Positions 25,070 to 34,223 of a stretch of DNA of 64,000 nt are shown here, one piece after another. The DNA lies in NCBI RefSeq assembly GCF_041435435.1, contig NZ_CP108494.1, forward strand, positions 7,784,501-7,848,500, read 5' to 3'. The position numbers were made by a program, and so were the translations under genes. Positions within the stretch are counted from its first letter, which is position 1. Each line of letters starts with the position of its first letter. This DNA is from Streptomyces sp. NBC_01241 (lineage in GTDB: Bacteria; Actinomycetota; Actinomycetes; Streptomycetales; Streptomycetaceae). Under the pieces are notes generated by a model, which was not told the DNA's origin, searched no databases, and worked only from the letters and a program-made list of their open reading frames with translations.

Positions 25070-25104
25070 CGGCCCCGGGCTGCGGTTCACGCAACCCGGG
25101 GCCG
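25070..25104 (+). terminator. Terminator of NitT/TauT-type operon
   Basis: Arms CGGCCCCGGG (25070-25079) and CCCGGGGCCG (25095-25104) are perfect complements, extended by an inner TGCG/CGCA pairing around the loop GTTCA. Located just after the ATPase stop. Confidence 0.8.
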
Positions 25105-25122
25105 CTCCACGCACCCGCCCGG

Positions 25123-25278
25123 TCAGTAGCGCAGCCGGGACGGATACGTGTAGCTCGCGAGCGCCGAGGCGAACGGATCGGCCGGTGAGTCGTGCTCCAC
25201 CAGCCACTGCTTCACACCGCCCCGCCGGTCCGTGTCGTACATCGCCGGGAAGTCCAGCACCTCCGAACCCCGCGCGAG
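25123..25278 (-). pseudogene. C-terminal remnant of a sugar phosphate isomerase/epimerase-like protein
   Basis: On the minus strand about 50 codons end at TGA 25125-25123 and encode SEVLDFPAMYDTDRRGGVKQ then WLVEHDSPADPFASALASY. This resembles the C-terminal strand-helix of TIM-barrel sugar phosphate isomerase/epimerase proteins, where VEHD is conserved. Upstream of about 25278 the frame degenerates and meets the transketolase terminator, so the rest of the gene has been lost by deletion. Confidence 0.55.
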
Positions 25279-25327
25279 GGCTCCTGCTCCGCTCGGCGAC
25301 GGTGGAACGCGCCGATGCGCGTCAGCT

Positions 25328-25394
25328 GTCGGGCGACCTCCGGTCGGAAGGCGTGCGTGCCAGGGCGTGGCCGCCCGACCGGAGGTCGCCCGAC
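25328..25394 (-). terminator. 20-bp inverted repeat, terminator of transketolase operon
   Basis: Arms 25328-25347 and 25375-25394 are perfect 20-base complements (GTCGGGCGACCTCCGGTCGG and its complement) around a 27-base loop. It begins 7 bases after the transketolase C-terminal gene stop at 25401. Confidence 0.8.
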
Positions 25395-25400
25395 CGCCTC

Positions 25401-26300
25401 TCAGCCGCCGAGGAACGCACCGATGAGTTCCCGCAGCCCCCGCGGATCCAGGCCGTGGGCGGTGAGGTGCTCGTCGATCTCCCCGTACTTGCGCAGCTCG
25501 GCCCGCCCCACCCCGAGGCCCAGCACTCGGTGCGGCAGCTCGATGAGCGCGTCATTGGCGACGGCCGTGGAGGTGCCCGCCAGGTAGGGCTCGACGATCA
25601 CCACATCGGCCGCCCCGCCGCCGACCGCCCGTCGCAGCCCGGCCCCGTCGAACGGGCGCACCGTTGTTGCGTACAGCACGGTCACATCGAGGCCGTCGGT
25701 CGCCGCGAGGACGTTGTCGAGCATCGGTCCGACCGCGATCACCACCCCGCCCTTCCCCTCCCGCACCACGGTGAACCCGCTCCCCGCGCCGACCGGCCGC
25801 GCCCGCGTGTTCGACTGGAGCGACAGCCGTACGTACACCCGGCCGTCCTCGGCCGCAGCCTGCCGCAACAGCTCCTCGGCCTCGTCGGGATGGCCCGGCA
25901 CATGGACCGTCCAGTCGTCGAGGGTGTCCATGAGGGCGACATCGCCCGGTGACATGTGGGTGAAGCCGCCGGCGGGCCAGTCGTACGAGCCTCCGGCGCT
26001 CACGAGCACCCCGCCCACCCCCTGATGGCCGAAGTCCAGCTTGACCTGCTCGAACGGCCGCTCCACCAGAAAGCTGGCGAAGGTGTGCACGAGGGGCCGC
26101 AGTCCGGCGAGCGCCATCCCGGCGCCCGCGCCGATCAGCAGCTGTTCCCTGATCCCCACATTGATGACCCGGTCCGGATGGGCCCGCGCGGCCCGTTCGA
26201 AACCGTCCCGGCTGATCTCGGCCAGCACCAGGGCGAGGCGGGGGTCCTCGTCCAGCAGCTGCGACGTGGTCGAGATGAAGCGGTCACGCATCGTGTCCAT
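25401..26300 (-). CDS. Transketolase, C-terminal subunit (split transketolase)
   Basis: A 299-residue protein covering the pyrimidine-binding and C-terminal domains of transketolase. The PYR domain has RVINVGIREQLLIGAGAGMALAG, with the Glu that activates thiamine diphosphate in GIREQ, then FASFLVERPFEQVKLDFGHQ, YDWPAGGFTHMSPGDVALM and a C-terminal VVIVEPYLAGT strand. It must pair with the N-terminal subunit encoded 36 bases upstream to form one active site. GGAGAGAG precedes the ATG. Confidence 0.93.
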   Translation of the reverse strand: MDTMRDRFISTTSQLLDEDPRLALVLAEISRDGFERAARAHPDRVINVGIREQLLIGAGAGMALAGLRPLVHTFASFLVERPFEQVKLDFGHQGVGGVLVSAGGSYDWPAGGFTHMSPGDVALMDTLDDWTVHVPGHPDEAEELLRQAAAEDGRVYVRLSLQSNTRARPVGAGSGFTVVREGKGGVVIAVGPMLDNVLAATDGLDVTVLYATTVRPFDGAGLRRAVGGGAADVVIVEPYLAGTSTAVANDALIELPHRVLGLGVGRAELRKYGEIDEHLTAHGLDPRGLRELIGAFLGG

Positions 26301-26336
26301 GTGTCTCTCTCCGTTCCGTTGCCTTCGTCCGTGGGT

Positions 26337-27038
26337 TCAGTGCTTCGGAGCGACGTGCGCGATCACGGCACGCGGGCGTCCGCCGTGTGGTGCGGTGAAG
26401 GCCGCGTACAACGCCTCGTGGTCCCGTCCGTCGACGGAGTCGACCGACCAGCCGGCGGTCTCGAACCGGGCCGCGATCCCGCCGGGCCGGCCGTGCGACG
26501 CCGACGCGTTGTCGATCACCACGGTGTGCAGCTGCTCCAGACCGGCCGGGCCCGCGTAGGCGAGCGCCTCGTGATTGCTGCCCTCGTCCAGCTCGGCATC
26601 CCCGATCAGCACCCATACCCTCGGGTCGGTCAGCCCCCGCGCCCGCAGACCGAGCGCGGTCCCCACGGCCAGCGGCAGCCCGTGTCCCAGCGACCCGCTG
26701 CCGATCTCGACCCCCGGCACCAGGGTCCGGTCCGGGTGGTGCCCGAGCGGGGAGTCGTACGCCCCGAACCCCGACAGCAGCTCCTCGCCGAAGAAGCCGT
26801 GCGCGGCCAGGACCGCGTAGTACGCCATCGGCCCGTGCCCCTTGGACAGCAGGAACCGGTCGCGGTCCGGCGCGTCCACGGTGCCGGGCGTCACCCGCAG
26901 CACCCGGTCGTACAGCACCCAGAGCGCGTCCAGCGTGGAGGTCGCGGCGGGGCCGTGCTTCTCGTCCCCCGTCATCAGGCTCATCAGGCGGTTCATGTCG
27001 CGGTAGCCGCCCGTCGGCGGGGTTGTCGTGTTCGTCAT
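26337..27038 (-). CDS. Transketolase, N-terminal subunit (split transketolase)
   Basis: A 233-residue thiamine diphosphate-binding half of a split transketolase. The diphosphate/Mg motif is GDAELDEGSNHEALAYAG...VVIDN, beginning with GDAE in place of GDG; LLSKGHGPMAYYAVLA and GSGSLGHGLPLAVG are conserved. ATG 27038 is chosen because it is nearest to GGGG and downstream of the operator-like repeats; ATGs at 27059 and 27056 are in frame but fall inside them. The operon begins here and may feed pentose or apiose-type sugar metabolism, given the isomerase remnant and the LacI-controlled importer nearby. Confidence 0.92.
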   Translation of the reverse strand: MTNTTTPPTGGYRDMNRLMSLMTGDEKHGPAATSTLDALWVLYDRVLRVTPGTVDAPDRDRFLLSKGHGPMAYYAVLAAHGFFGEELLSGFGAYDSPLGHHPDRTLVPGVEIGSGSLGHGLPLAVGTALGLRARGLTDPRVWVLIGDAELDEGSNHEALAYAGPAGLEQLHTVVIDNASASHGRPGGIAARFETAGWSVDSVDGRDHEALYAAFTAPHGGRPRAVIAHVAPKH

Positions 27039-27047
27039 GACCCCAGC

Positions 27048-27069
27048 GTTGAACATCAACTTTGGTTGA
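27048..27069 (-). promoter_or_regulatory. Operator-like triple half-site upstream of transketolase genes
   Basis: On the plus strand GTTGA-ACA-TCAAC-TTTG-GTTGA shows three alternating half-sites: 27048-27052, 27056-27060 and 27065-27069. It lies 10-31 bases upstream of ATG 27038, where a repressor would cover the promoter or early transcript. The binding protein is unknown. Confidence 0.5.
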
Positions 27070-27167
27070 GGTCAAGCCACGGGAAAGGCGTTCGTGACCA
27101 CCCGTCCGAGTGCGGTATTGTTCTCTTGCGCCGTTCGGCCAGGGGAAGCCCCAGGTCAGGCGGGCAT

Positions 27168-27241
<74 letters not shown>

Positions 27242-27258
27242 CTCGTGAGAGTCGCAGG

Positions 27259-27298
27259 TCAAAGGCCGGTTTCGGAGCAATCCGAAACCGGCCTTTGA
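27259..27298. terminator. tRNA-Pro terminator hairpin
   Basis: Arms TCAAAGGCCGGTTTCGG (27259-27275) and CCGAAACCGGCCTTTGA (27282-27298) pair perfectly over 17 bases with loop AGCAAT. It sits 17 bases after the tRNA and is closely related to sequence at 51317-51345. Confidence 0.85.
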
Positions 27299-27481
27299 TC
27301 ATTCTTGGGGACCAGTTGGGGACCGGCGTGCTTGACCGGCGTCATGACGTCGACGACACCCGTCACCTGCCGTCACCACCAACTACGTAACAGAGCCGTT
27401 CGTTCGTCCGACAGGCCACTGGTACAGGCCGGGGGCTCCGCCGCATCGATGCTGCGGCGGAGCCCCCGGCAGGGCGGCTTA
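27299..27481. other. Short non-coding stretch after tRNA-Pro with TTGGGGACC direct repeat
   Basis: Two copies of TTGGGGACC, at about 27305-27313 and 27316-27324, follow the tRNA terminator. The rest up to the peptide-binding protein stop holds only the terminator hairpin listed separately. The repeat could be an attachment-site scar. Confidence 0.4.
27428..27470 (-). terminator. Terminator of oligopeptide ABC operon
   Basis: Arms GCCGGGGGCTCCGCCGCA (27428-27445) and its exact complement (27453-27470) form an 18-bp stem with a 7-base loop, 12 bases beyond the binding-protein stop. Confidence 0.85.
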
Positions 27482-29179
27482 CTACTTCTGCCAGCCGATC
27501 AGATCGGGCTGGCCGAAGTTGCCGTAGCTGCCGTAGAACTGGGCCGCCCCATAGTTGGCGAGGCCCTTCTTGACGGCCCAGATGGTGGAGCCGTTGTGGG
27601 TCGGCATGATGCCGTAGGTCTTCATGGCTTCCAGCTCGACCTTGTTACCGGCGTCGATTTGCTGGTCCAAGGTCGGCAGGTTGGTGACGGCCTTGGTCTC
27701 CTTGTCCATGCTCTTCGGCACCGAGCGGGAGACGTTGAGAGTGGAGTCGGAGCAGTACATCTGGCAGATGAAGAGCATTCCGTTCGGGTCGCTCGAAATG
27801 AAGCCCATCCCGAAGATGTCGAAGGCGCGCTTGGTGAACACCTTGTTGAAGTCGGCGGAGGGGTGAGCCTCGATGTCCAGCTTGACGCCGATGTCCTTCA
27901 TCATCTGGGCGAGGGCAGTGGCACGGGCCTTGGTGGTAGCCCTGTCACCGATGGTGGGGAAGGTCAGCTCCAGCTTCTTGCCGTCCTTGGCACGCACACC
28001 GTCCGAGCCGGCCTTCCAGCCGGCGGCGTCCAGGTCCTTCTTCGCCTTCTCGGCGTCGAACTTCACGAGCTTGCCGAAGGTGTCCTGGTACCCCTTCTGG
28101 AAGGGGAAGAGGGTGAAGGAGCCGGGCAGTGGCTCGGTGTACCCGAGTCCCTGGAAGGTGATCTTCGCGAGCTGAGCGCGGTCGATCCCTTCCATCACGG
28201 CCTTGCGCACCGCCGGGTCCTTCAGCTGCGGCGAGGTGCTGTTGAAGACGAGGAGGTTGTTGGAGGTGGTCGTGCCGCGGCGAAGCTCGGTCCCCTTCAC
28301 CGACTTCACCTGGTTGACCTGCTCGGCGTCACTTGCCTGTACAGCGTCGATCTGGCCGTTCTTGAAGGCGTTGATACTGGCGGCTTCCTCCATCTGTACG
28401 AAGGTGAGCTCGTCCAGATGCGGCGTGGCGCCCCACCACTTGGGGTTGGGCTTGAAGGAGACGGTGCCGCCCTTGGCGTCGAACTTGGAGATGGTGTAAG
28501 GACCGGCACCCCACTCCGGGTGGGGGTTGTTCACGTAAGCCTTGTTGAAGGCCTCGGCCTTGGCGATGTGCGGGTTGACGATCTCGTAGAAGAGGGACTT
28601 CCAGTACACGAACGGGCCGTCGAAGGTGACGATCGCCTGCTTGGCGTCCTTGCCCTTCTTGACCGAGGCGATGCTGGAGTAGCCGTCGGTGGAGCTGACG
28701 TCGTACGCCTTGTCCTTCCCGTTGAGCGCGTTCCAGGTGTCCCGGAACATCGTCCAGTCCATGTCCTGGCCGTCGTTCCACTTGGCCTTCGGGTTGATGT
28801 CGTACGTGACCTGAGTGTTGCCGCCCACCGTCGCCTGCTTGACGTCGGTGAGGTAGTCCTCGTTGTAGGTGATGTTGCCCTTGGGGTCGTTGAAGGACAG
28901 CTGCGGCGTGTAGAACCAGGCGAGCTTCGCTGTGTACAGCGAAGCGTTGCCCTGCATGTGGTTGAGCTGATCGGGAATCTCCACGATGGGAAGCGTCAGC
29001 TTGCCCCCCTGCTGCAGGTTGCTCGCAGGCTGGGGGTTGTACGAGGTCAGCACCTGGTTCTCCGAGGTGGCGCCCTTGGACTTCTCCTGCCCGGAGTCGC
29101 CGGAGTCGCTGCTGCACCCGGAGAGGACGAGGGAAGAGGCGGCGGCGAGCGCCACCAGGCTCAGGGAGATCTTTCTCAT
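27482..29179 (-). CDS. ABC transporter substrate-binding lipoprotein, oligopeptide family 5
   Basis: A 565-residue SBP_bac_5 lipoprotein. Signal peptide and lipobox VLSGC (Cys22) are followed by a Ser/Asp-rich linker. Family text includes YDINPKAKWNDGQDMDWTMFRDTW, PEWGAGPYTISKFD and NNLLVFNSTSPQLKDPAVRKAVMEGIDR. Such proteins capture oligopeptides or peptide-like solutes for the permeases encoded upstream. It is the last gene of the operon, 21 bases after the ATPase gene, with AAAGG before the ATG. Confidence 0.93.
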   Translation of the reverse strand: MRKISLSLVALAAASSLVLSGCSSDSGDSGQEKSKGATSENQVLTSYNPQPASNLQQGGKLTLPIVEIPDQLNHMQGNASLYTAKLAWFYTPQLSFNDPKGNITYNEDYLTDVKQATVGGNTQVTYDINPKAKWNDGQDMDWTMFRDTWNALNGKDKAYDVSSTDGYSSIASVKKGKDAKQAIVTFDGPFVYWKSLFYEIVNPHIAKAEAFNKAYVNNPHPEWGAGPYTISKFDAKGGTVSFKPNPKWWGATPHLDELTFVQMEEAASINAFKNGQIDAVQASDAEQVNQVKSVKGTELRRGTTTSNNLLVFNSTSPQLKDPAVRKAVMEGIDRAQLAKITFQGLGYTEPLPGSFTLFPFQKGYQDTFGKLVKFDAEKAKKDLDAAGWKAGSDGVRAKDGKKLELTFPTIGDRATTKARATALAQMMKDIGVKLDIEAHPSADFNKVFTKRAFDIFGMGFISSDPNGMLFICQMYCSDSTLNVSRSVPKSMDKETKAVTNLPTLDQQIDAGNKVELEAMKTYGIMPTHNGSTIWAVKKGLANYGAAQFYGSYGNFGQPDLIGWQK

Positions 29180-29200
29180 GACGGCCTTGGCCTTTCTAAC

Positions 29201-31327
29201 TTAGTTGTCGACAGACGTGGTCGTGCCCGCGAAATGGCATGCGTCGCGGTGGTCCGGGTCCCCCCTCTCGGTGAGCAGAGGAGTGACCCCGCGACACTGC
29301 TCCTTCTGCGGCTCCGACAACGTCGTGTGGAGCGGACACCTGGAGACGAACCGGCAACCGGGCCGTTCGTCGGTGGGACTGGGAAGGTCGCCTTCCAGGA
29401 GGACGCGTTCCCGGGTGCGCTCGGCCACCGGATCGGGCAGGGGGATCGCGGAGAGGAGCGCCTTGGTGTAGGGGTGCCTGGGGTTGTCGAAGACGGAGTC
29501 GGTGGCCCCGATTTCGACGATCCGGCCCAGATACATCACCGCCACACGGTCGGAGATGTGGCACACCACCGACAGGTCGTGGGCGACGAAGAGGTAGGAC
29601 AGGCCCAGCTCGGCCTTGAGGTCGTTGAGCAGGTTGATGACGCCGGCCTGCACCGAGACGTCGAGAGCCGAGACCGGCTCGTCGAGCACGAGCAGCTGGG
29701 GCTTGGTGGAGAGCGCCCGGGCGATGCCGATGCGCTGCCGCTGTCCGCCGGAGAATGCGGAGGGGAAGCGGTCACGGTGCTCGGGGTCGAGCCCCACCAG
29801 CTCCATGAGGTCCGCGACCTTGGTGCTGAGCACCTTCTTGTCGCGTTCGCCGACCGCGCGGAGCGGTTCCTCGAGGATGTCGAAGACCGTCATACGGGGG
29901 TCCAGCGCGCCCATGGGGTCCTGGAACACCATCTGGATGTTGCGGCGGACGGCGCTGATGTCCTGCTTCCGCTTCAGGTCGGCCGTGTCCTGGCCGCAGA
30001 CGGCGATGCTGCCCTGCTCGGGCGGGTTCAGCCCCATGATCTCCAGCAGAGTGGTGGTCTTCCCGCACCCCGACTCGCCGACCAGCCCGAGCGTCTCTCC
30101 CTCGCGGATGTCCAGGTCGATGCCGTTGACCGCGAAGACCGTGCCCACCTTGCGCTTGAGCAGGCCGCCCTTGGCGAGCGGGAAGGTCTTCGTGACACCG
30201 GAGAGTTCCAGGACCTTCGGCCGGTCCTCACGGGGGACGTCCGCGACGCGGCTCTCCCGCTCGGCCGGGACGGGGTAGATCGGCTCACCGCCGATGGCGC
30301 CGTCACGGATCTCCGCGGCACGCCGGCAGGCCGTCGAGTGCCCCGCACCGGTGTCACTCCCGGCGATGGCCAGCAGCGGCGGCTCGGCCTCCCGGCAGGC
30401 GTCCTCGACCGCGGGGCAGCGCGCCGCGAACGGACAGGCGTCGGGAAGGTCCACCAGGAGCGGCGGAGTACCCGGAACCGGGGTCAGCGCTTCCCTGTCG
30501 CGGTCGTCCAGGCGGGGGATCGCGCCCATCAGGCCGATGGTGTACGGCATCCGGGGCTGCGCGAAGAGCTCGTCCACCCCGGCGTGCTCGACCGGGCGAC
30601 CGGCGTACATCACCATGACGTCGTCGGCGGAGCCGGCCACCACCCCGAGGTCGTGGGTGATCATGATGACCGCGGCGCCGGTCTCGCGCTGGGCCGTCTT
30701 GAGGACGTCGAGGATCTGGGCCTGCACGGTGACGTCCAGGGCGGTCGTCGGCTCGTCGGCGATGATCAGGTCGGGGTCGTTCGCGATGGCCATGGCGATC
30801 ACGGCCCGCTGCCGCATGCCGCCCGAGAACTCGTGCGGGAACCCCTTGGCGCGGCGGTCCGGGTTGGGGATGCCGACCAGGTCCAGCAGCTCGACGGCCC
30901 GCTTCCAGGCGGCTGCGGACGAGATCTCCTGGTGGATCTGGAGGGACTCGACGATCTGGGCCCCGATGCTGAAGATCGGAGTGAGCGACGAGAGCGGGTC
31001 CTGGAAGATCATGCCGATCCGCTGACCGCGGACCTTGGACATCCGCCGGTCGTCCAGGTCGAGGAGGTTCTTCCCGTCGAGCATGATCTCGCCCGTGACC
31101 GAGGCGTACTCGGGAAGCAGCCCCATGACGGCCATCGACGTGACGGACTTGCCCGAACCGGATTCGCCCACGATGCCGAGGGTCTTGCCGCGGTGCAGGT
31201 CGAAGGAGACACCGCGAACGGCGTCCACCCGGCCGGCCTCCGAGGGGAAGGCGACCTTCAGGTCACGCACGGACAGCAGGGCCCGCTGGGTGCCGGGCTC
31301 GGTCGTGACAGCGCGCTGCTCGATCAT
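29201..31327 (-). CDS. Fused dipeptide/oligopeptide ABC ATPase (DppD-DppF in one chain)
   Basis: A 708-residue protein with two complete ATPase modules. Module 1 (about 10-330): Walker A GESGSGKS, signature FSGGMRQRAVIA, Walker B LIIADEPT, and the oligopeptide-transporter Cys-rich tail (CPFAARCPAVEDAC). Module 2 (about 370-700): Walker A GESGCGKTT, signature FSGGQRQRIGIA, Walker B LLVLDEP, and a second Cys tail (CRFVSRCPLHTTLSEPQKEQC). It replaces the usual separate DppD and DppF chains. ATG 31327 overlaps the upstream permease stop by 4 bases. Confidence 0.94.
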   Translation of the reverse strand: MIEQRAVTTEPGTQRALLSVRDLKVAFPSEAGRVDAVRGVSFDLHRGKTLGIVGESGSGKSVTSMAVMGLLPEYASVTGEIMLDGKNLLDLDDRRMSKVRGQRIGMIFQDPLSSLTPIFSIGAQIVESLQIHQEISSAAAWKRAVELLDLVGIPNPDRRAKGFPHEFSGGMRQRAVIAMAIANDPDLIIADEPTTALDVTVQAQILDVLKTAQRETGAAVIMITHDLGVVAGSADDVMVMYAGRPVEHAGVDELFAQPRMPYTIGLMGAIPRLDDRDREALTPVPGTPPLLVDLPDACPFAARCPAVEDACREAEPPLLAIAGSDTGAGHSTACRRAAEIRDGAIGGEPIYPVPAERESRVADVPREDRPKVLELSGVTKTFPLAKGGLLKRKVGTVFAVNGIDLDIREGETLGLVGESGCGKTTTLLEIMGLNPPEQGSIAVCGQDTADLKRKQDISAVRRNIQMVFQDPMGALDPRMTVFDILEEPLRAVGERDKKVLSTKVADLMELVGLDPEHRDRFPSAFSGGQRQRIGIARALSTKPQLLVLDEPVSALDVSVQAGVINLLNDLKAELGLSYLFVAHDLSVVCHISDRVAVMYLGRIVEIGATDSVFDNPRHPYTKALLSAIPLPDPVAERTRERVLLEGDLPSPTDERPGCRFVSRCPLHTTLSEPQKEQCRGVTPLLTERGDPDHRDACHFAGTTTSVDN

Positions 31328-32280
31328 GCGCGGCCTCCAGACTGCGATGTGGGGTCCAGGGCGTCGCGCAGACCGTCACCGATGAGGGCCATGGCCACGG
31401 TGAGCAGCACCACCAGTGCCGCCGGCAGGTAGAACAGCCAGGGAGCGGTGGACAGCGTGTTCTGCCCGTCGGCAAGCATGGAACCCAGGGACACGTCGGG
31501 CTGCTTGACGCCGAATCCGATGAAGGAGAGTGCCGTCTCGGACTGCACGGTCGAGGCGACACCGAGGGTGAACGTCACGATCAGCAGGGACCCGATGTTC
31601 GGTACGAGGTGGCGGATGATGGTGCGGATCGGGCTGACGCCCATGAAGCGGGCCGCCATCACGTACTCGCGCTCCCGGAGGGACGTGGCCAGGGACCAGA
31701 TCACCCGGGCGGTGAGCATCCAGCCGAACAGCGTGAGGACCACGACCAGAACCTGCCACTCACCCCGGTAGTGCGTACCGACCAGGGCGATGATGAGGAA
31801 CGAGGGCAGGATGAGCAGGAAGTGCACGAAACCGAGCATCGCCCGCTCGATCTTCCCGCCGAAGTAGGCGGCGGTGGTGCCGAACAGACCGGCGATGGCG
31901 GTGGTCAGGAGCGACACCGTCACGGCGATGATCAGCGACCTGCCGAGGCCGTGCACGAGCTGGGCGTAGACGTCGTTGCCCGCGCCGTTGGTGCCCAGGA
32001 GATGGCCCCCGACCCCGGGGGCGACGGAGAGCGCGGTGAAGTCCGCCTCCATGTGGTCCCAGTGGGTCAGATACCGGCCGAACACCGAGAAGAACACGAG
32101 CAGGACGAAGAGGATCAGACCGCCGAGCGCGGGCTTGTTGCGCGCGAAGCGCCGCATGTAGAGCCGGGAGGGGGAGAGGCGCTTGCCACCGGTTCCGGTC
32201 TTTCCCGGTTCCAGTGCTTCGGCGGTCTCGGGGCGCGCCTCTTCGGGGGCGGTTCCGGCGCCGGGCATGTTGATGGCCAC
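31324..32280 (-). CDS. ABC transporter permease (DppC type)
   Basis: A 318-residue permease with an acidic N-terminal extension and six membrane segments. The C family marks are FARNKPALGGLILFVLLVFFSVFG near the N-terminus and the loop EYVMAARFMGVSPIRTIIRHLVPNI before the conserved SALSFIGFGV-like stretch (ETALSFIGFGVKQPDVSLGSM). GTG 32280 starts 1 base after the DppB stop; ATG 32268 is an alternative. Confidence 0.92.
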   Translation of the reverse strand: MAINMPGAGTAPEEARPETAEALEPGKTGTGGKRLSPSRLYMRRFARNKPALGGLILFVLLVFFSVFGRYLTHWDHMEADFTALSVAPGVGGHLLGTNGAGNDVYAQLVHGLGRSLIIAVTVSLLTTAIAGLFGTTAAYFGGKIERAMLGFVHFLLILPSFLIIALVGTHYRGEWQVLVVVLTLFGWMLTARVIWSLATSLREREYVMAARFMGVSPIRTIIRHLVPNIGSLLIVTFTLGVASTVQSETALSFIGFGVKQPDVSLGSMLADGQNTLSTAPWLFYLPAALVVLLTVAMALIGDGLRDALDPTSQSGGRA

Positions 32281-32281
32281 G

Positions 32282-33265
32282 TCAGCTCACCCTGATCCTG
32301 GGGTCGAGGGCCACGACGACGAGGTCGGCCAGGATCGCGCCGATGGCCGTCATGAGGGCACCGAAGGCTGCGACAGCGACGACGCCGTGCACGTCGTTCG
32401 TGCTGATGGTCTTGGTGAAGTACTCACCCATGCCGTGCCACGCGAAGACCGTTTCCGTGATGACCGCGCCGGTGAAGAGCGCGGGCATCGCGAACGCGAC
32501 CTGAGTGGCGACGGGAATGATCGAGGTCCGCAGCCCGTGCCGGTAGATGGCCTGCTTCCGCGTCAGCCCCTTGGACCGTGCGGTACGCACGTAGTCGGAG
32601 TTGATGTGGTCCAGCAGCAGAGAGCGCTGCAACAGGTGGTATCCGGCGTACGAGATGAACGTCAGCGAGATCGTGGGAAGAATCGCGTGCATCGCCCGTG
32701 ACCCCAGGACCGGCCAGAACCCGACGACATCGGGGCTCTGCGCTCCGGCGACGGGCAGCAGCGTGCTGCCGAGGGACTGGTTGAGCGCGATGGCCGCGAG
32801 CACCACGCCGAGCGAGGCCACCGCGGAGGGCGTGTTGAAGGAGATCACGGAGATGCCCTGCCACACCCGGTCGCCGGCCTTGTACTGGCGCGACGCGGTG
32901 TAGACGCCCAGCCCGACACCGATGATGATGGACAGGATCGTCGAGGCCAGGACGAGTTGGCCGCTGACGAAGATCCGGTAGGAGACCTGGTCGTTGACGC
33001 TGCCCCCGGTTGGCGACTGGCCCCAGTCGAAATGAGTCACGATCTGAGTGATCCAGTGCCACCACCGATCCATGATCGGTTTGTCTGGATTGAGATTGTA
33101 AAGCGCCAGCGAATGGTTGATCTGGGCTGGAGTTCGAGGCGGTCGCAACGCGGTGTAGTTCGACGCAGGTTTGAGGAATGCGTTAGCGAGGAAGTACGTG
33201 AGGTTGGTCGCGATGGCGATCATCAAAAACCAGCCGACTGCTTTGCGGGCGATGTAACGCAGCAC
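32282..33265 (-). CDS. ABC transporter permease (DppB type)
   Basis: A 327-residue permease and first gene of the operon. GTG 33265 is chosen because the text from VLRYIARKAVGWFLMIAIAT is the normal DppB start and AAAGG lies upstream. Typical features are the loop SDYVRTARSKGLTRKQAIYRHGLR and the terminal VVVALDPRIR. The periplasmic loop is long. With DppC, the fused ATPase and the binding protein it makes a complete peptide importer. Confidence 0.92.
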   Translation of the reverse strand: MLRYIARKAVGWFLMIAIATNLTYFLANAFLKPASNYTALRPPRTPAQINHSLALYNLNPDKPIMDRWWHWITQIVTHFDWGQSPTGGSVNDQVSYRIFVSGQLVLASTILSIIIGVGLGVYTASRQYKAGDRVWQGISVISFNTPSAVASLGVVLAAIALNQSLGSTLLPVAGAQSPDVVGFWPVLGSRAMHAILPTISLTFISYAGYHLLQRSLLLDHINSDYVRTARSKGLTRKQAIYRHGLRTSIIPVATQVAFAMPALFTGAVITETVFAWHGMGEYFTKTISTNDVHGVVAVAAFGALMTAIGAILADLVVVALDPRIRVS

Positions 33266-33850
33266 TGGTAGCCGGCCTTTCGTGATGTGGGGCGTATCGG
33301 CCCGCAAATCCGGTGAGTGACCGGACGCTTGGCCGCGTTGACCGGGCACCGGGTCGCGAGCGCTCGGACAGGACGTGCGGATCCTCGGGGATCAGAAAAT
33401 GATTTGCGTGAAGCCGTTCCGATGTACGAGCCTGAGGTGTGCTGATGGAGCTGCACAGACGGGCGAAGGTGGAGTGAGCAGTGCGCCGGGCATGAAGCGA
33501 CAACCTCGCGTGGGGGTAAGCCAATTCAAGGCGGCCGCATGATTCAGCAGCGCCGCTGCTGACGATTTCAACTGCCCGTGTGGCACGTCAAGGCTGGTCA
33601 GGTCGCGATCCGGTTAAGCTGAAGCCGCATATCGGTCATTCTTCGCGAAAGTTTTCAACGTCGTGGTGGACGCGCGGTGAACGATGGAGCTCTGGAGGCT
33701 CCAAAAGATGCAAAACCAACCTATCGCGCGCATTCGCCGCGTTGTGTTTGATCCAGGACCAGGGTTTCTTCTGTGAAGTCTCGTTCTGGGAGCGGTGTTG
33801 GCGGTCTTCGGTGTGACGACGGAGCGTGCCGTGCAGGTGTGGGTGGGTAG
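33266..33850. other. Non-coding region upstream of oligopeptide operon
   Basis: About 585 bases without a convincing gene. It is less GC-rich than the flanks and contains the promoter region of the minus-strand permease operon. The only small structure noted is CAGCAGC-GCC-GCTGCTG near 33545-33561. It ends at the start of the transposase debris. Confidence 0.5.
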
Positions 33851-34200
33851 TTCGACGACTTCTCCGCCTGTCTGGCGGGGGTGTTCGGGCGGGTCGAGCC
33901 GCGTCGGGTGACGATGGCCCACATCAAGGCGTTGATCGCTCCGGTGGAGCGGAAAAAGGGATGGCAGATCGCGGAGCACGCCGCGCATGTCACGCTGGAC
34001 CGGGTGCAATGGTCCCTGGCCCGCTCCGTGCGGCGTGCGGACCATCTCCATGACCGTGTAGGGAAGTTCGTCGTTGCCCACCTCGGACGGGCGGACTGGT
34101 CGTGGACGAGACCGCCTTCCTCAAGAAGGGCGTGAAATCGGCCGGGATGGCAAGGCAGTACGCCGGCAGCACCGGGCCCCTCTCTGTCAGCCTTGGGTGA
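33851..34200 (+). pseudogene. IS701-family transposase N-terminal fragment, frameshifted
   Basis: From 33851 the frame encodes FDDFSACLAGVFGRVEPRR, then IKALIAPVERKKGWQIAEHA and VGKFVVAHLGRADW. After a frameshift near 34099 it continues VVDETAFLKKGVKSAGMARQ YAGSTG to TGA 34198-34200. Intact IS701 transposases have these blocks in one frame; DET carries a catalytic Asp. A stop just upstream of 33851 removes the start. A C-terminal IS701 piece is at 626-808. Confidence 0.75.
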
Positions 34201-34223
34201 GACGTCCCGTTCTGCGGGGTTAG

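Noticed and set aside
27305..31432. Very long plus-strand open frame (1,375 codons) opposite the peptide transporter genes
   Set aside because: The minus strand carries unmistakable ABC transporter proteins over the same bases; the plus frame is a high-GC antisense shadow with no family motif.
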